The notes beneath the pieces were generated by a model that saw only the letters and a program-made list of their open reading frames with translations, ran no database searches and was not told the DNA's origin. From Eilatimonas milleporae (GTDB taxonomy: Bacteria; Pseudomonadota; Alphaproteobacteria; Sphingomonadales; Kordiimonadaceae), in contig NZ_REFR01000010.1 of NCBI RefSeq assembly GCF_003688555.1, positions 372,001 through 436,000 on the forward strand: DNA of 64,000 nucleotides. The letters run 5' to 3'. Numbering within the stretch: the first letter of the stretch is position 1; each line of letters opens with the position of its first letter. Shown in pieces: positions 35,229 through 44,375 of the stretch. The translations under genes and the position numbers were made by a program.

Positions 35229-36004
35229 CGGACCGTCCGCTGAACGATCTTCTGGCCGATCTTCTGGCCGATCTGCGCGCGGCGCTGATGCTGTTGACGC
35301 GTCTGCCCGTCTGGCGGCTTGCGGATGACGGCCCGCCGGACCTGTCGCGCAGTGTCTGGGCCTATCCGCCGGTGGGCGCTCTTGTCGGCGGCCTCGGCGC
35401 CGCCGTCTGGGCTGCCGGTGCGGGCCTCGGTGTGCCGGCCCTTGTGGCGGCGGTTCTGGCCTTTGCGGCGACCATTCTTGCCACCGGCGCCTTTCATGAG
35501 GACGGCCTGGCGGATACCGCCGACGGCCTTGGCGGCGGCCTGACAGTGGACCGGAAGCTGGAAATCATGCGCGACAGCCGCATCGGCACTTATGGCACCG
35601 TGGCCGTCGTGCTCAGCCTTGGCCTGCGGATCGCGGCGCTGTCGGCGTTGCCGCTGCCCCTGGGTGCGGCCGCCCTTGTCACGCTGGCCTGCGCCAGTCG
35701 GGGGGCGATTGTCCTGATGCTGGCCGGTCTCGCCCCGGCGCGGACGGGCGGCATGGGCGCCGTGGCCGGCAACCCGCCACGGGCCGTGGTGGTCGCGGGG
35801 CTCATACTGGCCGCTTTGCCGCTGGTGTTCTGGCCCTTTGGCATGGGCGCGGGCATGGGCGTGGCCGTCATTGCCGCCACCGCCTGTGTCGCATGGACCG
35901 CGCGGCGGCAGGTCGGCGGATATACCGGCGATCTGCTCGGCGCGGGCCAGCAGCTGTCCGAATGTGCCGGCTGGGTTGTCCTTGCCGCCCTGCTGCCGTC
36001 TTAA
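35225..36004 (+). CDS. cobS: Adenosylcobinamide-GDP ribazoletransferase
   Basis: CobS, 259 residues, is an integral membrane enzyme joining AdoCbi-GDP to alpha-ribazole. The AFHEDGLADTADGLGGG motif, the substrate-site Asp/His cluster, is at about 89-105, with LEIMRDSRIGTYGTVAVV after it and several helices to the C-terminus. The N-terminus holds a 12-bp duplication giving repeated Leu-Leu-Ala-Asp, and GMGAGMG near the end is another short repeat. Its TAA overlaps the cbiB stop on the other strand within a shared TTAA. Confidence 0.95.
   Translation: MTDRPLNDLLADLLADLRAALMLLTRLPVWRLADDGPPDLSRSVWAYPPVGALVGGLGAAVWAAGAGLGVPALVAAVLAFAATILATGAFHEDGLADTADGLGGGLTVDRKLEIMRDSRIGTYGTVAVVLSLGLRIAALSALPLPLGAAALVTLACASRGAIVLMLAGLAPARTGGMGAVAGNPPRAVVVAGLILAALPLVFWPFGMGAGMGVAVIAATACVAWTARRQVGGYTGDLLGAGQQLSECAGWVVLAALLPS
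35246..35269 (+). repeat. 12-bp x2 duplication in the cobS N-terminus
   Basis: GATCTTCTGGCC is repeated exactly twice and then partly (GATCTG). It adds Asp-Leu-Leu-Ala units to the cytoplasmic N-terminus before the first helix. Confidence 0.8.
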
Positions 36005-36972
36005 GCGGCCAGCAGCACACCGGCCACCATGGCGGCGAAAAGCAGCATGGCACGCCTGTACAGACCAAGGGCCCGGTCGATATCGTCGGGCGTTGCCGCC
36101 GCCCGTCCGTCGCCGAGCCAGGCGCCCGCCACCGCCATGTCGCCGTAAGCGCGCGGCCCGCCCAGACGCAGGTCCAGCGCGCCAGCGATCGCCGCTTCCG
36201 GCCAGCCGGCATTGGGCGAGCGGTGCGCCCCGGCATACCGCCAGGCGGCGGCGAGGGCCTGGGGGCAGCGCCGTCCGGCCGCCACGGCGATAAGCAGGGC
36301 GGTCAGGCGTGCCGGCAGCAGGTTGAGCCCGTCGTCCAGCCGTGCCGCCGCCCATCCGAAATGCCGGTAGCGGTCGTCCCTGTGCCCGATCATGCTGTCC
36401 GCCGTGTTGACGGCCTTATAGACCACGATGCCGGGCAGCCCGAAGGCGAGATAGGCGAGCGCCGGGGCGATCACCCCGTCCGAGAAATTTTCCGCAAGGC
36501 TTTCGATGGCCGCGCGGCAGATGCCGGTTTCGTCCAGCGTCCGCACATCGCGCCCGACGATGCGCGCCACTGCCGCCCGCCCGCCGTCCGGCCCCTCCTG
36601 GTGCAGGGCGCGGGCGACCGCCCGCACATGGTCATACAGGCTGCGCCCGGCCAGCAGCGAGGCCGCGATCAGCATATCGCCGATCCAGCCGAACGGCAGG
36701 CCCTTGAGGCCGGCGGCAAGCACGCCGGCCTCACCGCCGCACAGACCGACAAGCCCGGCAATGAAAAGGATGCCGAGAACCCGCCGCAGGGCAGGCCGGG
36801 CCCCGTCCCGGTTCAGCACCCTGTCGCCGCGTGTGATCAGCGCGCCGATCCACGTCACCGGGTGGCCGATGCGCCGGTACAATGCGTCGGGATAGCCGAT
36901 GGCCGCATCCCATATGAGGGCGGCCAGCAGCAGGGCGGCGGGCGGGGCCGCCCACAGGGCCGCGTCCCACAC
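36001..36972 (-). CDS. cbiB: Adenosylcobinamide-phosphate synthase
   Basis: CbiB (CobD of Pseudomonas), 323 residues, attaches aminopropanol or its phosphate to adenosylcobyric acid. Motifs are ALIWDAAIGYPDALYRRIGHPVTWIG at the N-terminus, the ESLAENFSDGVIAPALAYL block around the middle, VNTADSMIGHRDDRYRHFG, and RSPNAGWPEAAIAGALDLRLGG. Several helices make it a membrane protein. GTG 36972, four bases after the cobQ stop, is preferred over the longer open frame from 37062, which would run inside cobQ. Confidence 0.93.
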   Translation of the reverse strand: MWDAALWAAPPAALLLAALIWDAAIGYPDALYRRIGHPVTWIGALITRGDRVLNRDGARPALRRVLGILFIAGLVGLCGGEAGVLAAGLKGLPFGWIGDMLIAASLLAGRSLYDHVRAVARALHQEGPDGGRAAVARIVGRDVRTLDETGICRAAIESLAENFSDGVIAPALAYLAFGLPGIVVYKAVNTADSMIGHRDDRYRHFGWAAARLDDGLNLLPARLTALLIAVAAGRRCPQALAAAWRYAGAHRSPNAGWPEAAIAGALDLRLGGPRAYGDMAVAGAWLGDGRAAATPDDIDRALGLYRRAMLLFAAMVAGVLLAA

Positions 36973-36976
36973 GGGC

Positions 36977-38527
36977 TTACAGCCCCGCGACAGCCAGCAG
37001 GCCGTCAATGTCCAGATGCTTTTCCAGCCCGGCGGCGGCGGTGTCGAGGGCGCTGTCCACATGCGCCCGAAAATCGCCGATGCCGGCCTCCGCGTTCAGG
37101 CGTTTCAGGAAAGCGGCGCGGAAACGGTCCCCGGTGAACAGGCCGTGCAGATAACAGCCCATGATCCGCCCGTCGGCCGAGACCGCCCCGTGGGCCGCGC
37201 CGTCCAGGCTCAGCATCGGCCGCGCCAGACCGGGCCCTTCCGTCCGGCCCATGTGGATTTCATAGCCCGTGACCTGGGCCCCGGACCCGCCCCCATCATG
37301 CCCATGCCCGTGCCATATGCCGCCGCTTGTGCGCACCGTCTTGGCGGGCGCCATGACGGTTTCCACGTCCAGAAGCCCGAGGCCCTCGGCCCCGCCGGCG
37401 CTGCCGTCCACCCCGTCCGGGTCGTGGACATGCCGGCCCAGCATCTGATAGCCGCCGCACACACCGAGCACATGGCCGCCCCGGCGCACATGGGCGTGGA
37501 TGTCGATGTCCCAGCCCTGGGCGCGCAGAAAGGCCAGGTCGGCAACCGTCGACTTCGTGCCCGGCAGCAGGATCAGGTCCGCCCGCGGCAGTGGCCGGCC
37601 CGGCGGCACGAAGACGACGTCGGCGTGCGGTTCCGCCCTCAAAGGGTCGAGATCGTCGAAATTGGCGATACGCGACAGCATCGGCACCGCGATGACGCAT
37701 CCGGCGTCGCGGTCCGTTTTGCCGCCGCGCTCCAGAATGACGGCGTCCTCCGCCGGCAGGTCCGCCGCCGCGTCCAGCCACGGCACCACCCCGAAACAGG
37801 GCCAGCCCGTATGCTCGCGGATCGTCGTGATGCCGTCGTCAAACAGCGACACGTCACCGCGAAACCGGTTGATGATGAAGCCCCGGATCATGGCGGCGTC
37901 CGCCCGGTCCAGCACGGTCCGCGTCCCGGCGATGGCGGCGATGACGCCGCCCCGGTCGATATCGCCGACCAGGATGACGGGCGTGTCGGTGGCGCGGGCA
38001 AAGCCCATATTGGCAATGTCGCGCGCCCGCAGATTGACCTCCGCCGGGCTGCCGGCGCCTTCCACCAGCACGATGTCCATGTCCTTGCCGACGGTCGCGA
38101 AACTGTCCAGTACGAACGGCATCAGGGTTTCCTTGCGCTGCTGATACCCTTTGGCCGTGGCGGCGTCGAAACGCCGGCCCTGGACGATGATCTGGCTGGT
38201 GCGGTCGCTTTGCGGTTTCAGCAGCACCGGGTTCATGTGCACGGTCGGTTCCATGCGTGCCGCCACGGCCTGTAGCCACTGCGCCCGCCCGATTTCCCCC
38301 TGAAACGTCTCGCTATCCCCTTGGGCGCTATCCCCAGGGGCGCCGCCTGTCTCCGGCCCGCCTTCAGTCGAACCCATGGCGACGACGGCGGCATTGTTGG
38401 ACATGTTTTGCGGTTTGAACGGCGCCACCGCCAGGCCCCGGCGCACCAGCGCCCGGCACAGACCCGCAGTCAGAAAGGATTTCCCGACGTCGGAGCCGGT
38501 GCCCTGCAGCATCAGGGCCCTGGTCAC
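36977..38527 (-). CDS. cobQ: Cobyric acid synthase (glutamine-hydrolysing)
   Basis: CobQ (CbiP), 516 residues, adds four amides to adenosylcobyrinic acid a,c-diamide. The DTBS-like ATP domain has GTGSDVGKS at 9-17 and [13 protein letters not shown]. The glutaminase domain has [15 protein letters not shown] with the nucleophile Cys357 and a C-terminal GCYLHGLF with the triad His. A 15-bp duplication has lengthened the loop after [12 protein letters not shown] start overlapping btuD. Confidence 0.95.
   Translation of the reverse strand: MTRALMLQGTGSDVGKSFLTAGLCRALVRRGLAVAPFKPQNMSNNAAVVAMGSTEGGPETGGAPGDSAQGDSETFQGEIGRAQWLQAVAARMEPTVHMNPVLLKPQSDRTSQIIVQGRRFDAATAKGYQQRKETLMPFVLDSFATVGKDMDIVLVEGAGSPAEVNLRARDIANMGFARATDTPVILVGDIDRGGVIAAIAGTRTVLDRADAAMIRGFIINRFRGDVSLFDDGITTIREHTGWPCFGVVPWLDAAADLPAEDAVILERGGKTDRDAGCVIAVPMLSRIANFDDLDPLRAEPHADVVFVPPGRPLPRADLILLPGTKSTVADLAFLRAQGWDIDIHAHVRRGGHVLGVCGGYQMLGRHVHDPDGVDGSAGGAEGLGLLDVETVMAPAKTVRTSGGIWHGHGHDGGGSGAQVTGYEIHMGRTEGPGLARPMLSLDGAAHGAVSADGRIMGCYLHGLFTGDRFRAAFLKRLNAEAGIGDFRAHVDSALDTAAAGLEKHLDIDGLLAVAGL
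38312..38341 (-). repeat. 15-bp x2 duplication inside cobQ
   Basis: GCTATCCCCTTGGGC and GCTATCCCCAGGGGC lie head to tail. They encode a Gly-Asp-Ser-containing insert between the PQNMSNNAA block and the following helix, where CobQ proteins normally have a shorter loop. Confidence 0.75.
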
Positions 38528-39387
38528 GGCGCCCCGTCCGGCTGCCCGTCCGGCGTCCCGTCCAGCCGCGCGACCGGCTGTACCGCGCCCGACGCGGCGA
38601 AATCCAGCCGCACCCGGTATACGGGCTCCAGATGTTCCGGCGTGATGATGTCCTGTGCCGGGCCGCTGGCCGCCACCGTGCCCCGGTGCAACAGGATCAC
38701 ATCGTCGCAGAACCGGCGGGCCAGGCCCAGATCGTGCAGAACGATGACGACGGACCGTCCCCCATTGTTTTCCCCGTCATTGTCTCCGCCGTCATTGTCT
38801 CCGCCGTCATGCGCCAGGCCGTGCAGCAATTCCATGATCGCCAGCTGGTGATAAGGGTCCAGGGCGGCCACCGGCTCGTCCGCCAGGATGACGCCGGCCT
38901 CGCTGGCCAGCACCCGCGCCAGCAAGGCCCGGGCTTTCTCGCCGCCGGACAGGCTGGTCACCGGCCGGGCTTTCAACGCCTCGAGGCCGGTGGCGCTCAG
39001 CGCATGGGCGACCGCCGCCTGGTCCTCGTCGTCCATGCGGGCAAACGGCGTGTGATAGGCATCGCGGCCCAGCGCCGCCACCGCCTCCACGCTCAGGGGC
39101 CAGTGTATGGTCTGCCCCTGCGCCAGATAGGCAAAGTCCCGCCCCAGCCGGTGCGGCGGCACCGTGGTGATATCCCGGTCCCCGAACAGGATTTGGCCGC
39201 TGTCCACCGCCTGCAGGCGCAAAAAGCTGCGCAGCAGCGTCGATTTGCCCGCGCCGTTCGGACCGATCAGCCCGGTCACCCGCCCCCGGGCGGCGGCACA
39301 GGTCACACCGTCCAGCAACCGCGTGCCGTCGACGCTGACGATGATGTCCCGGGCGGCCAAGGCGCCCATCGCATGTGGGGCGTTCAT
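38524..39387 (-). CDS. btuD: ABC transporter ATP-binding protein, probable BtuD
   Basis: A 287-residue ATPase for vitamin B12 import. Walker [10 protein letters not shown] is at 42-50, signature [13 protein letters not shown] from 146, Walker B VILADEP at 166-172 and the switch His at 218 in [10 protein letters not shown]. Between Walker B and the switch His, residues 194-210 form an unusual Gly/Asp/Asn insert made of 15-bp repeats, and the C-terminus ends in a Pro-Asp-Gly repeat. The partners are btuC upstream and btuF. Confidence 0.9.
   Translation of the reverse strand: MNAPHAMGALAARDIIVSVDGTRLLDGVTCAAARGRVTGLIGPNGAGKSTLLRSFLRLQAVDSGQILFGDRDITTVPPHRLGRDFAYLAQGQTIHWPLSVEAVAALGRDAYHTPFARMDDEDQAAVAHALSATGLEALKARPVTSLSGGEKARALLARVLASEAGVILADEPVAALDPYHQLAIMELLHGLAHDGGDNDGGDNDGENNGGRSVVIVLHDLGLARRFCDDVILLHRGTVAASGPAQDIITPEHLEPVYRVRLDFAASGAVQPVARLDGTPDGQPDGAP
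38533..38568 (-). repeat. 12-bp x3 repeat in the btuD C-terminus
   Basis: CCCGTCCGGCTG, CCCGTCCGGCGT and CCCGTCCAGCCG follow each other. On the coding strand they give a Pro-Asp-Gly-type tail just before the btuD stop, which overlaps the cobQ start. Confidence 0.8.
38762..38811 (-). repeat. 15-bp tandem repeat in the btuD insert
   Basis: CGTCATTGTCTCCGC is repeated twice exactly (38775-38804) with partial copies on both sides. It encodes alternating Gly-Gly-Asp-Asn-Asp in a loop of the ATPase between Walker B and the switch His. Confidence 0.85.
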
Positions 39388-40391
39388 CGCATGGCCCTGC
39401 GGGTTTTCAGCACCAGAAACAGGAAAAACGGCGCGCCGATCAGCGCCGTCAGGACGCCGATTTTCAATTCCCGGTCCGTCGGGGCCAGCCGCACGCCCAT
39501 ATCCGCCAGCAGGATCAGGAGGGCGCCGCCCAGCGCGCTCGGCACCAGCAGCCGCGCCGGATCATGGCCGACAAGGGGGCGCAATATGTGCGGCACGATC
39601 AGGCCGATAAAGCCGATGGTGCCGGACACCGCCACCGCCGCCCCGACGCTGAGCGCCGTGCCCACGACGACCAGTCCGCGCACCCGGATCAGGTTGACCC
39701 CCATGGTTGCCGCCGTTTCCTCGCCCAGCGACAGCGCGCGCAGAAACGGCGCGCCGGCCATCAGGCACACCCATCCCAGCCCCATGAAGGGCAGGGCGAT
39801 CCACAGGTCGGTGAAGGAGCGGTTGGCCAGCGACCCCAGCAACCACAACACCATATCACTTAACGAAAAAGGGTTTGGTGACAGGTTCATGGCCAGCGAT
39901 GTTAAAGCACCGGATAAGGAACTGATGCCGATCCCCACCAGGATCAGGGTCAGCACGCTGGTGTCGCGCCGCACCAACCCGTACAGCAGCAGGGTCGAGA
40001 TCAGCGCGCCCCCCATGGCAAAGGCCGGCACCGCATAGCTGGAAGCGGCGGCGGCCCCGTAATAAATGGCGATGACGGCGCCCAGGCCCGCGCTGGCGCT
40101 GACACCAATCACGCCGGGGTCGGCCAGGGGGTTGCGCAGCAGCCCCTGCAGCGCCGCGCCCGCCATGCCCAGTGTCGCGCCGACAGCCATGCCGACCAGC
40201 AGGCGGGGCAGGCGGATGTCCTGGACGATCAGGGCCACCCGGTCCGTGCCCGCGTCCCCGAAAAGGCCGGCCATCACCTGGGCCAGCGACAGCGGCGCCG
40301 AGCCGATGGTCAGACTGACGGCGGCTGTTGCCAGAACCGCAAGGCCAAGCCATGCGGCCGGCCAGCGTGAAAAAAGACCGCGCCTGTTCAT
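39384..40391 (-). CDS. btuC: FecCD-family ABC permease, probable BtuC
   Basis: A 335-residue permease of the BtuC/FecCD family with about ten helices. It starts MNRRGLFSRWPAAWLGLAVL, and GMAGAALQGLLRNPLADPGVIGVSASAGLGAV is the family block that contacts the ATPase. GTIGFIGLIVPHILRPLVGHD is the second conserved block. The downstream end overlaps btuD by four bases. A degenerate tandem repeat fills the gap to btuF. Confidence 0.93.
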   Translation of the reverse strand: MNRRGLFSRWPAAWLGLAVLATAAVSLTIGSAPLSLAQVMAGLFGDAGTDRVALIVQDIRLPRLLVGMAVGATLGMAGAALQGLLRNPLADPGVIGVSASAGLGAVIAIYYGAAAASSYAVPAFAMGGALISTLLLYGLVRRDTSVLTLILVGIGISSLSGALTSLAMNLSPNPFSLSDMVLWLLGSLANRSFTDLWIALPFMGLGWVCLMAGAPFLRALSLGEETAATMGVNLIRVRGLVVVGTALSVGAAVAVSGTIGFIGLIVPHILRPLVGHDPARLLVPSALGGALLILLADMGVRLAPTDRELKIGVLTALIGAPFFLFLVLKTRRAMR

Positions 40392-40402
40392 GCGTTGCCG
40401 AT

Positions 40403-40497
40403 ATTCCTTTTGGGGCCCGTAATCCTTTTTGGACCCGTATTTCCTTTTCGGTCCATCATTGCCTGTTGGACCGGTGTTCCCTTTTAGGTCCGCTCAT
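40403..40497 (-). repeat. Degenerate 19-bp x5 repeat between btuF and btuC
   Basis: Five units of 18-20 bases follow one another with partial identity. Read on the coding (minus) strand, most contain a GG(T/A/C)CC block followed by AAAAGGA, which resembles a ribosome-binding site. The last unit lies directly before the btuC start. The btuF stop is inside the first unit. Confidence 0.7.
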
Positions 40498-41447
40498 TCC
40501 CGGCTGGCCAGGGTCGGGTGTTGCATCGTCTGTATCGTCCGTGCCGTCCGGTGAATGTTTTCCACCGCATCGGCGAAAAACCAGCCGGAACAGGCCACCT
40601 GCGCACCGGGAATGAAAACGGTCGGCGTTGTTTCCATCATATCCTTTAAAAAGCTGTGGCGCGCGATGGACCAGTGGTTCACATGGTTGGATTTCAGGTC
40701 GAAAAACGCACCGATGATCAGGTCCGGCGGCCTCAAGGCCAGGGTCTCCAGATTGATGCCGCGCCAGCCGGTCTTGCCGTCCACGGCCATGATGTTGCGC
40801 ACACCGGCGGCCTCCATCATGGTGTGGACGAAGGTGCCGGCCCCGCTGGTCACGCCGCCCGGTGTCACATACAGACCATAAGGCCGCGCCGCGCGCGGGG
40901 CGTGCCCGGCCCGGACACGGGCGAGCCGCCGGTCCATGTCCGCGATCAGGGCCTCGGCGCGCGGCCGGGCGTTCAGTGCGTCCGCGATGCGGCGCAGGTT
41001 TTCGCGCACGCTGTCCACCGTGGTGCCGAAGGACACCTGGACCACCGGTATGCCGAACCGGTCCAGATAGGCGGCCGCATTGTACCCGCCGCCCCATTGC
41101 CGGATCACCAGATCCGGATCGGCCAGCAGCACCTGTTCACCGGTGGGACGCAAGGCGGCCAGGCCCTGTGCCCGGTCCGCCAGATAGGAATATTCGCTGG
41201 CCGCCGCCGGGGATACGGCCAGGATATTCCCGCCGTCCGCCAGGGCCATCACATACTGGTCGGCGCAGTAATCCAGCGACAGCACCCGCTCCTGCGCCGT
41301 GGCGGGCAGGGGGGCCGTCCCCCCTGCCATCAGAAGGCCCGACACCGCCGCCAAGGATATGGCCAGTGACCTCGCGGCAAACCGCCTGACTCGCCCGGCC
41401 CCTGCCGGGACCGCCCGAAGGCGGCGGTATGGACCGCGTGTGCCCAT
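40494..41447 (-). CDS. btuF: Periplasmic corrinoid-binding protein, probable BtuF
   Basis: A 317-residue substrate-binding protein of the helical-backbone class (BtuF/FecB). It has a twin-Arg-rich leader and a signal peptide ending near PATAQE. RVLSLDYCADQYVMAL, RPTGEQVLLADPDLVIRQ and FGIPVVQVSFGTTVDSV are family blocks. The start codon adjoins the btuB stop, so receptor and binding protein are coupled. The substrate is inferred from the B12 neighbours. Confidence 0.88.
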   Translation of the reverse strand: MGTRGPYRRLRAVPAGAGRVRRFAARSLAISLAAVSGLLMAGGTAPLPATAQERVLSLDYCADQYVMALADGGNILAVSPAAASEYSYLADRAQGLAALRPTGEQVLLADPDLVIRQWGGGYNAAAYLDRFGIPVVQVSFGTTVDSVRENLRRIADALNARPRAEALIADMDRRLARVRAGHAPRAARPYGLYVTPGGVTSGAGTFVHTMMEAAGVRNIMAVDGKTGWRGINLETLALRPPDLIIGAFFDLKSNHVNHWSIARHSFLKDMMETTPTVFIPGAQVACSGWFFADAVENIHRTARTIQTMQHPTLASRE

Positions 41448-43307
41448 CTAGAAACGCGCCCTCAAACCGCCAAAGGCCGACAGCGGCGCGGTGCCGTAGC
41501 CGAAATTGTCCTGATAGTTCTCATCCGTCAGGTTTTCCACCCGCAGGGTCACGTCGAACCGGTCGGTCAGGGCGTATTCCCCGCGCAGATTGACCACGAT
41601 GAAATCGTCCAGCCTGTTGACGCCGTCGATTTCCGTGCCGTTATATTGGACATTGGTCGACAGGGTCAGCCGGTCCGTCGGCGCCCAGGCGATTTCGGCG
41701 TTGAACCGGTCGTCCGGCTGGTTCACGGCGGCGTTGGTGGTGGTGACATTGGTGGCGTCCAGATGGGTGTAGGCCAGATTCACCGTCAGCGTCTCGTTCA
41801 CCTGCACATCGGCATAGATTTCCACCCCCTCGCTGTCGAATTCCTCAATATTGCGGAAGGTGAAATCGGCCAGGTCAAAGGCGATCAGATCGTCGATATG
41901 CTGATCGAAATAGGTCACGCCCACACGGATCCGGTCATCGAGAAAACTGCGTTCCAGCCCGATGTCCCAGCCGTCGCTGAATTCCGCGAACAGATCGGGG
42001 TTGAAGCCCAGCTCGCCCGCCGTCGGCGCCCGGAACCCTTCGGAATAGCTGCCGCGCAGCGTCACCTCGACCCCCGGAATACGCGCCGATCCCGCCGCGT
42101 TGAAGGTGGTCTCGGACCCGAACACGTCAACCGAGTCATAGCGCACGCCCGCCGACAGGGTGACCCGCTCATGCGGGCGCACCTGCAACAGGCCGTACAG
42201 GCTTTCGGTATCGATTTCCTGATCGCCGCCGAAACCGACGCGGGTCTCGGCCTCCTGCTCGTCATACTCCCCGCCGAAGGTCAGCGTCGCCCAGTCCACC
42301 GGCCGCGCCGTGCCCTGATATTCATATGAAATCCGCGTGCCCAGGGAATCAAAGGTCGCCTCGTCCTCGCGGGTGTTGAACTGGTCGACCCGGGTATAGG
42401 TGACCGATGCCCGGTGCGACAGCGCGCCTGACAGCATGTCCAGCGTGGCGAAGGCCCCGGCGGTCCATTCCTCGCTGTCGCTGATCTCGTCGCCGTCAAT
42501 CGGCACGCCCTCGAAACTGTCGAACTCATTCTCGCTGGTCTGATAGCGCACCAGCGTCTCCACGCGGAACGCCGGCACCGGCTGCCAGCGCCCCTTGGCC
42601 GAAACGGTCAGGTTTTCAAAGCCGTCATTCTCCGTATTGCCGGCGGCCTCGTCGGCGCTGGAAAAGCCGTCGGTCGTCACACCGGCGACCGTCAGCCGAC
42701 CGGACAGTTTTTCCGACCCGCCGCGCACCGTGGCCGCGCCCCTCAGGGTCGCGAACGAGCCCCCTTCGATAAAGCCGGACCCGCCGAACCCGTCGCCGCC
42801 GTCCTTGGTGACGATGTTGATCACACCGCCGATGGCGTCCGAGCCGTACAGGGTGGACTGGGCGCCCCGGATCACTTCGATCCGTTCAATGTCGCTGGTG
42901 TCGAAATTGGCGAAATTGAACCCGTTGCCGAACGAGGCCGGGTTGTTCAGGACCACGCCGTCCTGCACCACCAGCGTCTGGTCGCTGTCCAGGCCCCGGA
43001 TGGACACCGTCGCCAGCGAGCCGAAACTGCCCGTCCGCGTGACCTGCACGCCGGGCGCCGCCTGCAGCACGTCATAGAGAAAGCGTTGCTGGCGAACCTC
43101 GATCTCGGCGGCGGAAATGACCGACACGCTGCGCCCGATCTGGTCCAGCGGGGTGGGAATGCGTGTTCCGGTCACGACCACGGTGTCGATATCCTCTTCG
43201 TCCCAGGCCCCTCCGTCTGACTGACTAGTCAGTCCCGGGCGTGTCAGGAGCGCCGTCGGCAACAGCGCGGTCATGGTAAAGGACAACAGGGTGAAATGCG
43301 TCTTCAT
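41448..43307 (-). CDS. btuB: TonB-dependent vitamin B12 receptor, BtuB
   Basis: A 619-residue outer-membrane receptor. The leader ends near residue 25. The TonB box lies in DIDTVVVTGTRIPTPLDQIG, then the plug (QQRFLYDVLQAAPGVQVTRTG, SIRGLDSDQTLVVQDGVVLN, IERIEVIRGAQSTLYGSDAIGG) and the barrel ending APLSAFGGLRARF. Size and motifs fit BtuB. A cobalamin riboswitch lies 163 bases upstream, so B12 should repress it. A perfect palindrome GACTGACT/AGTCAGTC lies in its early codons. Confidence 0.93.
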   Translation of the reverse strand: MKTHFTLLSFTMTALLPTALLTRPGLTSQSDGGAWDEEDIDTVVVTGTRIPTPLDQIGRSVSVISAAEIEVRQQRFLYDVLQAAPGVQVTRTGSFGSLATVSIRGLDSDQTLVVQDGVVLNNPASFGNGFNFANFDTSDIERIEVIRGAQSTLYGSDAIGGVINIVTKDGGDGFGGSGFIEGGSFATLRGAATVRGGSEKLSGRLTVAGVTTDGFSSADEAAGNTENDGFENLTVSAKGRWQPVPAFRVETLVRYQTSENEFDSFEGVPIDGDEISDSEEWTAGAFATLDMLSGALSHRASVTYTRVDQFNTREDEATFDSLGTRISYEYQGTARPVDWATLTFGGEYDEQEAETRVGFGGDQEIDTESLYGLLQVRPHERVTLSAGVRYDSVDVFGSETTFNAAGSARIPGVEVTLRGSYSEGFRAPTAGELGFNPDLFAEFSDGWDIGLERSFLDDRIRVGVTYFDQHIDDLIAFDLADFTFRNIEEFDSEGVEIYADVQVNETLTVNLAYTHLDATNVTTTNAAVNQPDDRFNAEIAWAPTDRLTLSTNVQYNGTEIDGVNRLDDFIVVNLRGEYALTDRFDVTLRVENLTDENYQDNFGYGTAPLSAFGGLRARF

Positions 43308-43469
43308 GGCGATATCCCAAGCATGCGGGACCGCGCCACCTGAACGGTATGATGTCGTGCTGATATTCCGCCATCGGTGACAGGCCCCTTGTGGTTAAAG
43401 GTCACTCTGTCGCCACGAACGGTGCTCCCGCGCTCCTCAGCAAATCCCGGCTGACGGGCAGGGCGACGC

Positions 43470-43652
43470 GATGGCAGGTTTCCTGGCTTGCGGGTCGATG
43501 CCTGATCGTTCCGGCCTTCCCAGGGCGCGTGAAAACGCCCCAGTGGTCAATGGAACGACGGCTCTCCGCCTACAGTTGCGGGAACAGCGCCGGACTTGAA
43601 AAACGCACCGGCTTCCCTTTTACCCCATTGCACAACAATGGGCACCATCTGC
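43470..43652 (-). ncRNA. Cobalamin riboswitch upstream of btuB
   Basis: On the minus strand the leader shows the conserved elements in order: AAAAGGGAAGCCGGTG, CCGGCGCTGTTCCCGC, CGCAACTGTAGGCGG, GGGAAGGCC, GGCATCGACCCGCAAG and the B12 box AAGCCAGGAAACCTGCC at 43489-43473. It sits between cobO and btuB and should lower btuB-btuF-btuC-btuD-cobQ-cbiB expression when adenosylcobalamin is plentiful. Confidence 0.95.
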
Positions 43653-43763
43653 CCCATGTGTTACTGCCTGCCATGCCCCGGCGCAAGGGGGAAGGGGCAG
43701 GGGGTGGAAAGACAGGATGCCCGGCGGACCCCGGAAATCCGTCGGACACCCAACAGGAATCCC

Positions 43764-44375
43764 TCAGAAATCAATCCCGCGCATGGCCTTGATGCCGTTG
43801 TCGAACGGGTGGCGCACGGCCTTGACCTCGGAAATCAGGTCGGCCGCCGCCAGCAGGTCCGGCTTGGCGTCCCGTCCCGTCACGATGACGCTGGTGCGCG
43901 GCGAGCGCGCCTGCAAACCCGCGACCACGTCCGCCACATCCAGATAGTCGTAGCGCAGCACGATATTCAGCTCATCCAGCAGGATCAGGTCATACGCGCC
44001 GCTTTTCAGCATGGTCAGGCTGGTGTCCCACGCGGCCCGTGCGGCGGCGATGTCGCGGTCCCGGTCCTGCGTGTCCCAGGTAAAGCCTTCGCCCATGGTG
44101 TGCCATGTCACCAGATCGTCGAACCGTTTGAAAAACTCGCGCTCGCCCACCTTCCAGTTGCCCTTGATATATTGCACCACGCCGACACTGTGCCCCCAGC
44201 CCAGGGCGCGGATCAGGGTGCCGAAGGCCGCCGTCGACTTGCCCTTGCCATCGCCGGTGTTGACCAGCAGCAGTCCGCGCTCGGCGGCTTTTTTCGCCTT
44301 GATCTTTTCGCGGTGCTCGGCCTGCATCTTGCGCATGTCGGCCTTGTGGTTTTCATTAATGTCAGGTGTCGACAT
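43764..44375 (-). CDS. cobO: Cob(I)yrinic acid a,c-diamide adenosyltransferase
   Basis: CobO/BtuR-type corrinoid adenosyltransferase of 203 residues, transferring the adenosyl group of ATP to cobalt(I). The P-loop NTGDGKGKST is at 39-48, followed by AAFGTLIRALGWGHSVGVVQYIKG, DLILLDELNIVLRYDYL and VIVTGRDAKPDLLAAADLISEV. ATG 44375 is chosen because it gives the family N-terminus and overlaps the previous gene by 14 bases; the open frame runs further upstream inside cobD. Confidence 0.95.
   Translation of the reverse strand: MSTPDINENHKADMRKMQAEHREKIKAKKAAERGLLLVNTGDGKGKSTAAFGTLIRALGWGHSVGVVQYIKGNWKVGEREFFKRFDDLVTWHTMGEGFTWDTQDRDRDIAAARAAWDTSLTMLKSGAYDLILLDELNIVLRYDYLDVADVVAGLQARSPRTSVIVTGRDAKPDLLAAADLISEVKAVRHPFDNGIKAMRGIDF

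Noticed and set aside
35893-38275. Long plus-strand frames opposite cbiB and cobQ
   Set aside because: They are mirror frames of clearly conserved B12 enzymes on the minus strand, rich in Arg, Pro and Gln without motifs.
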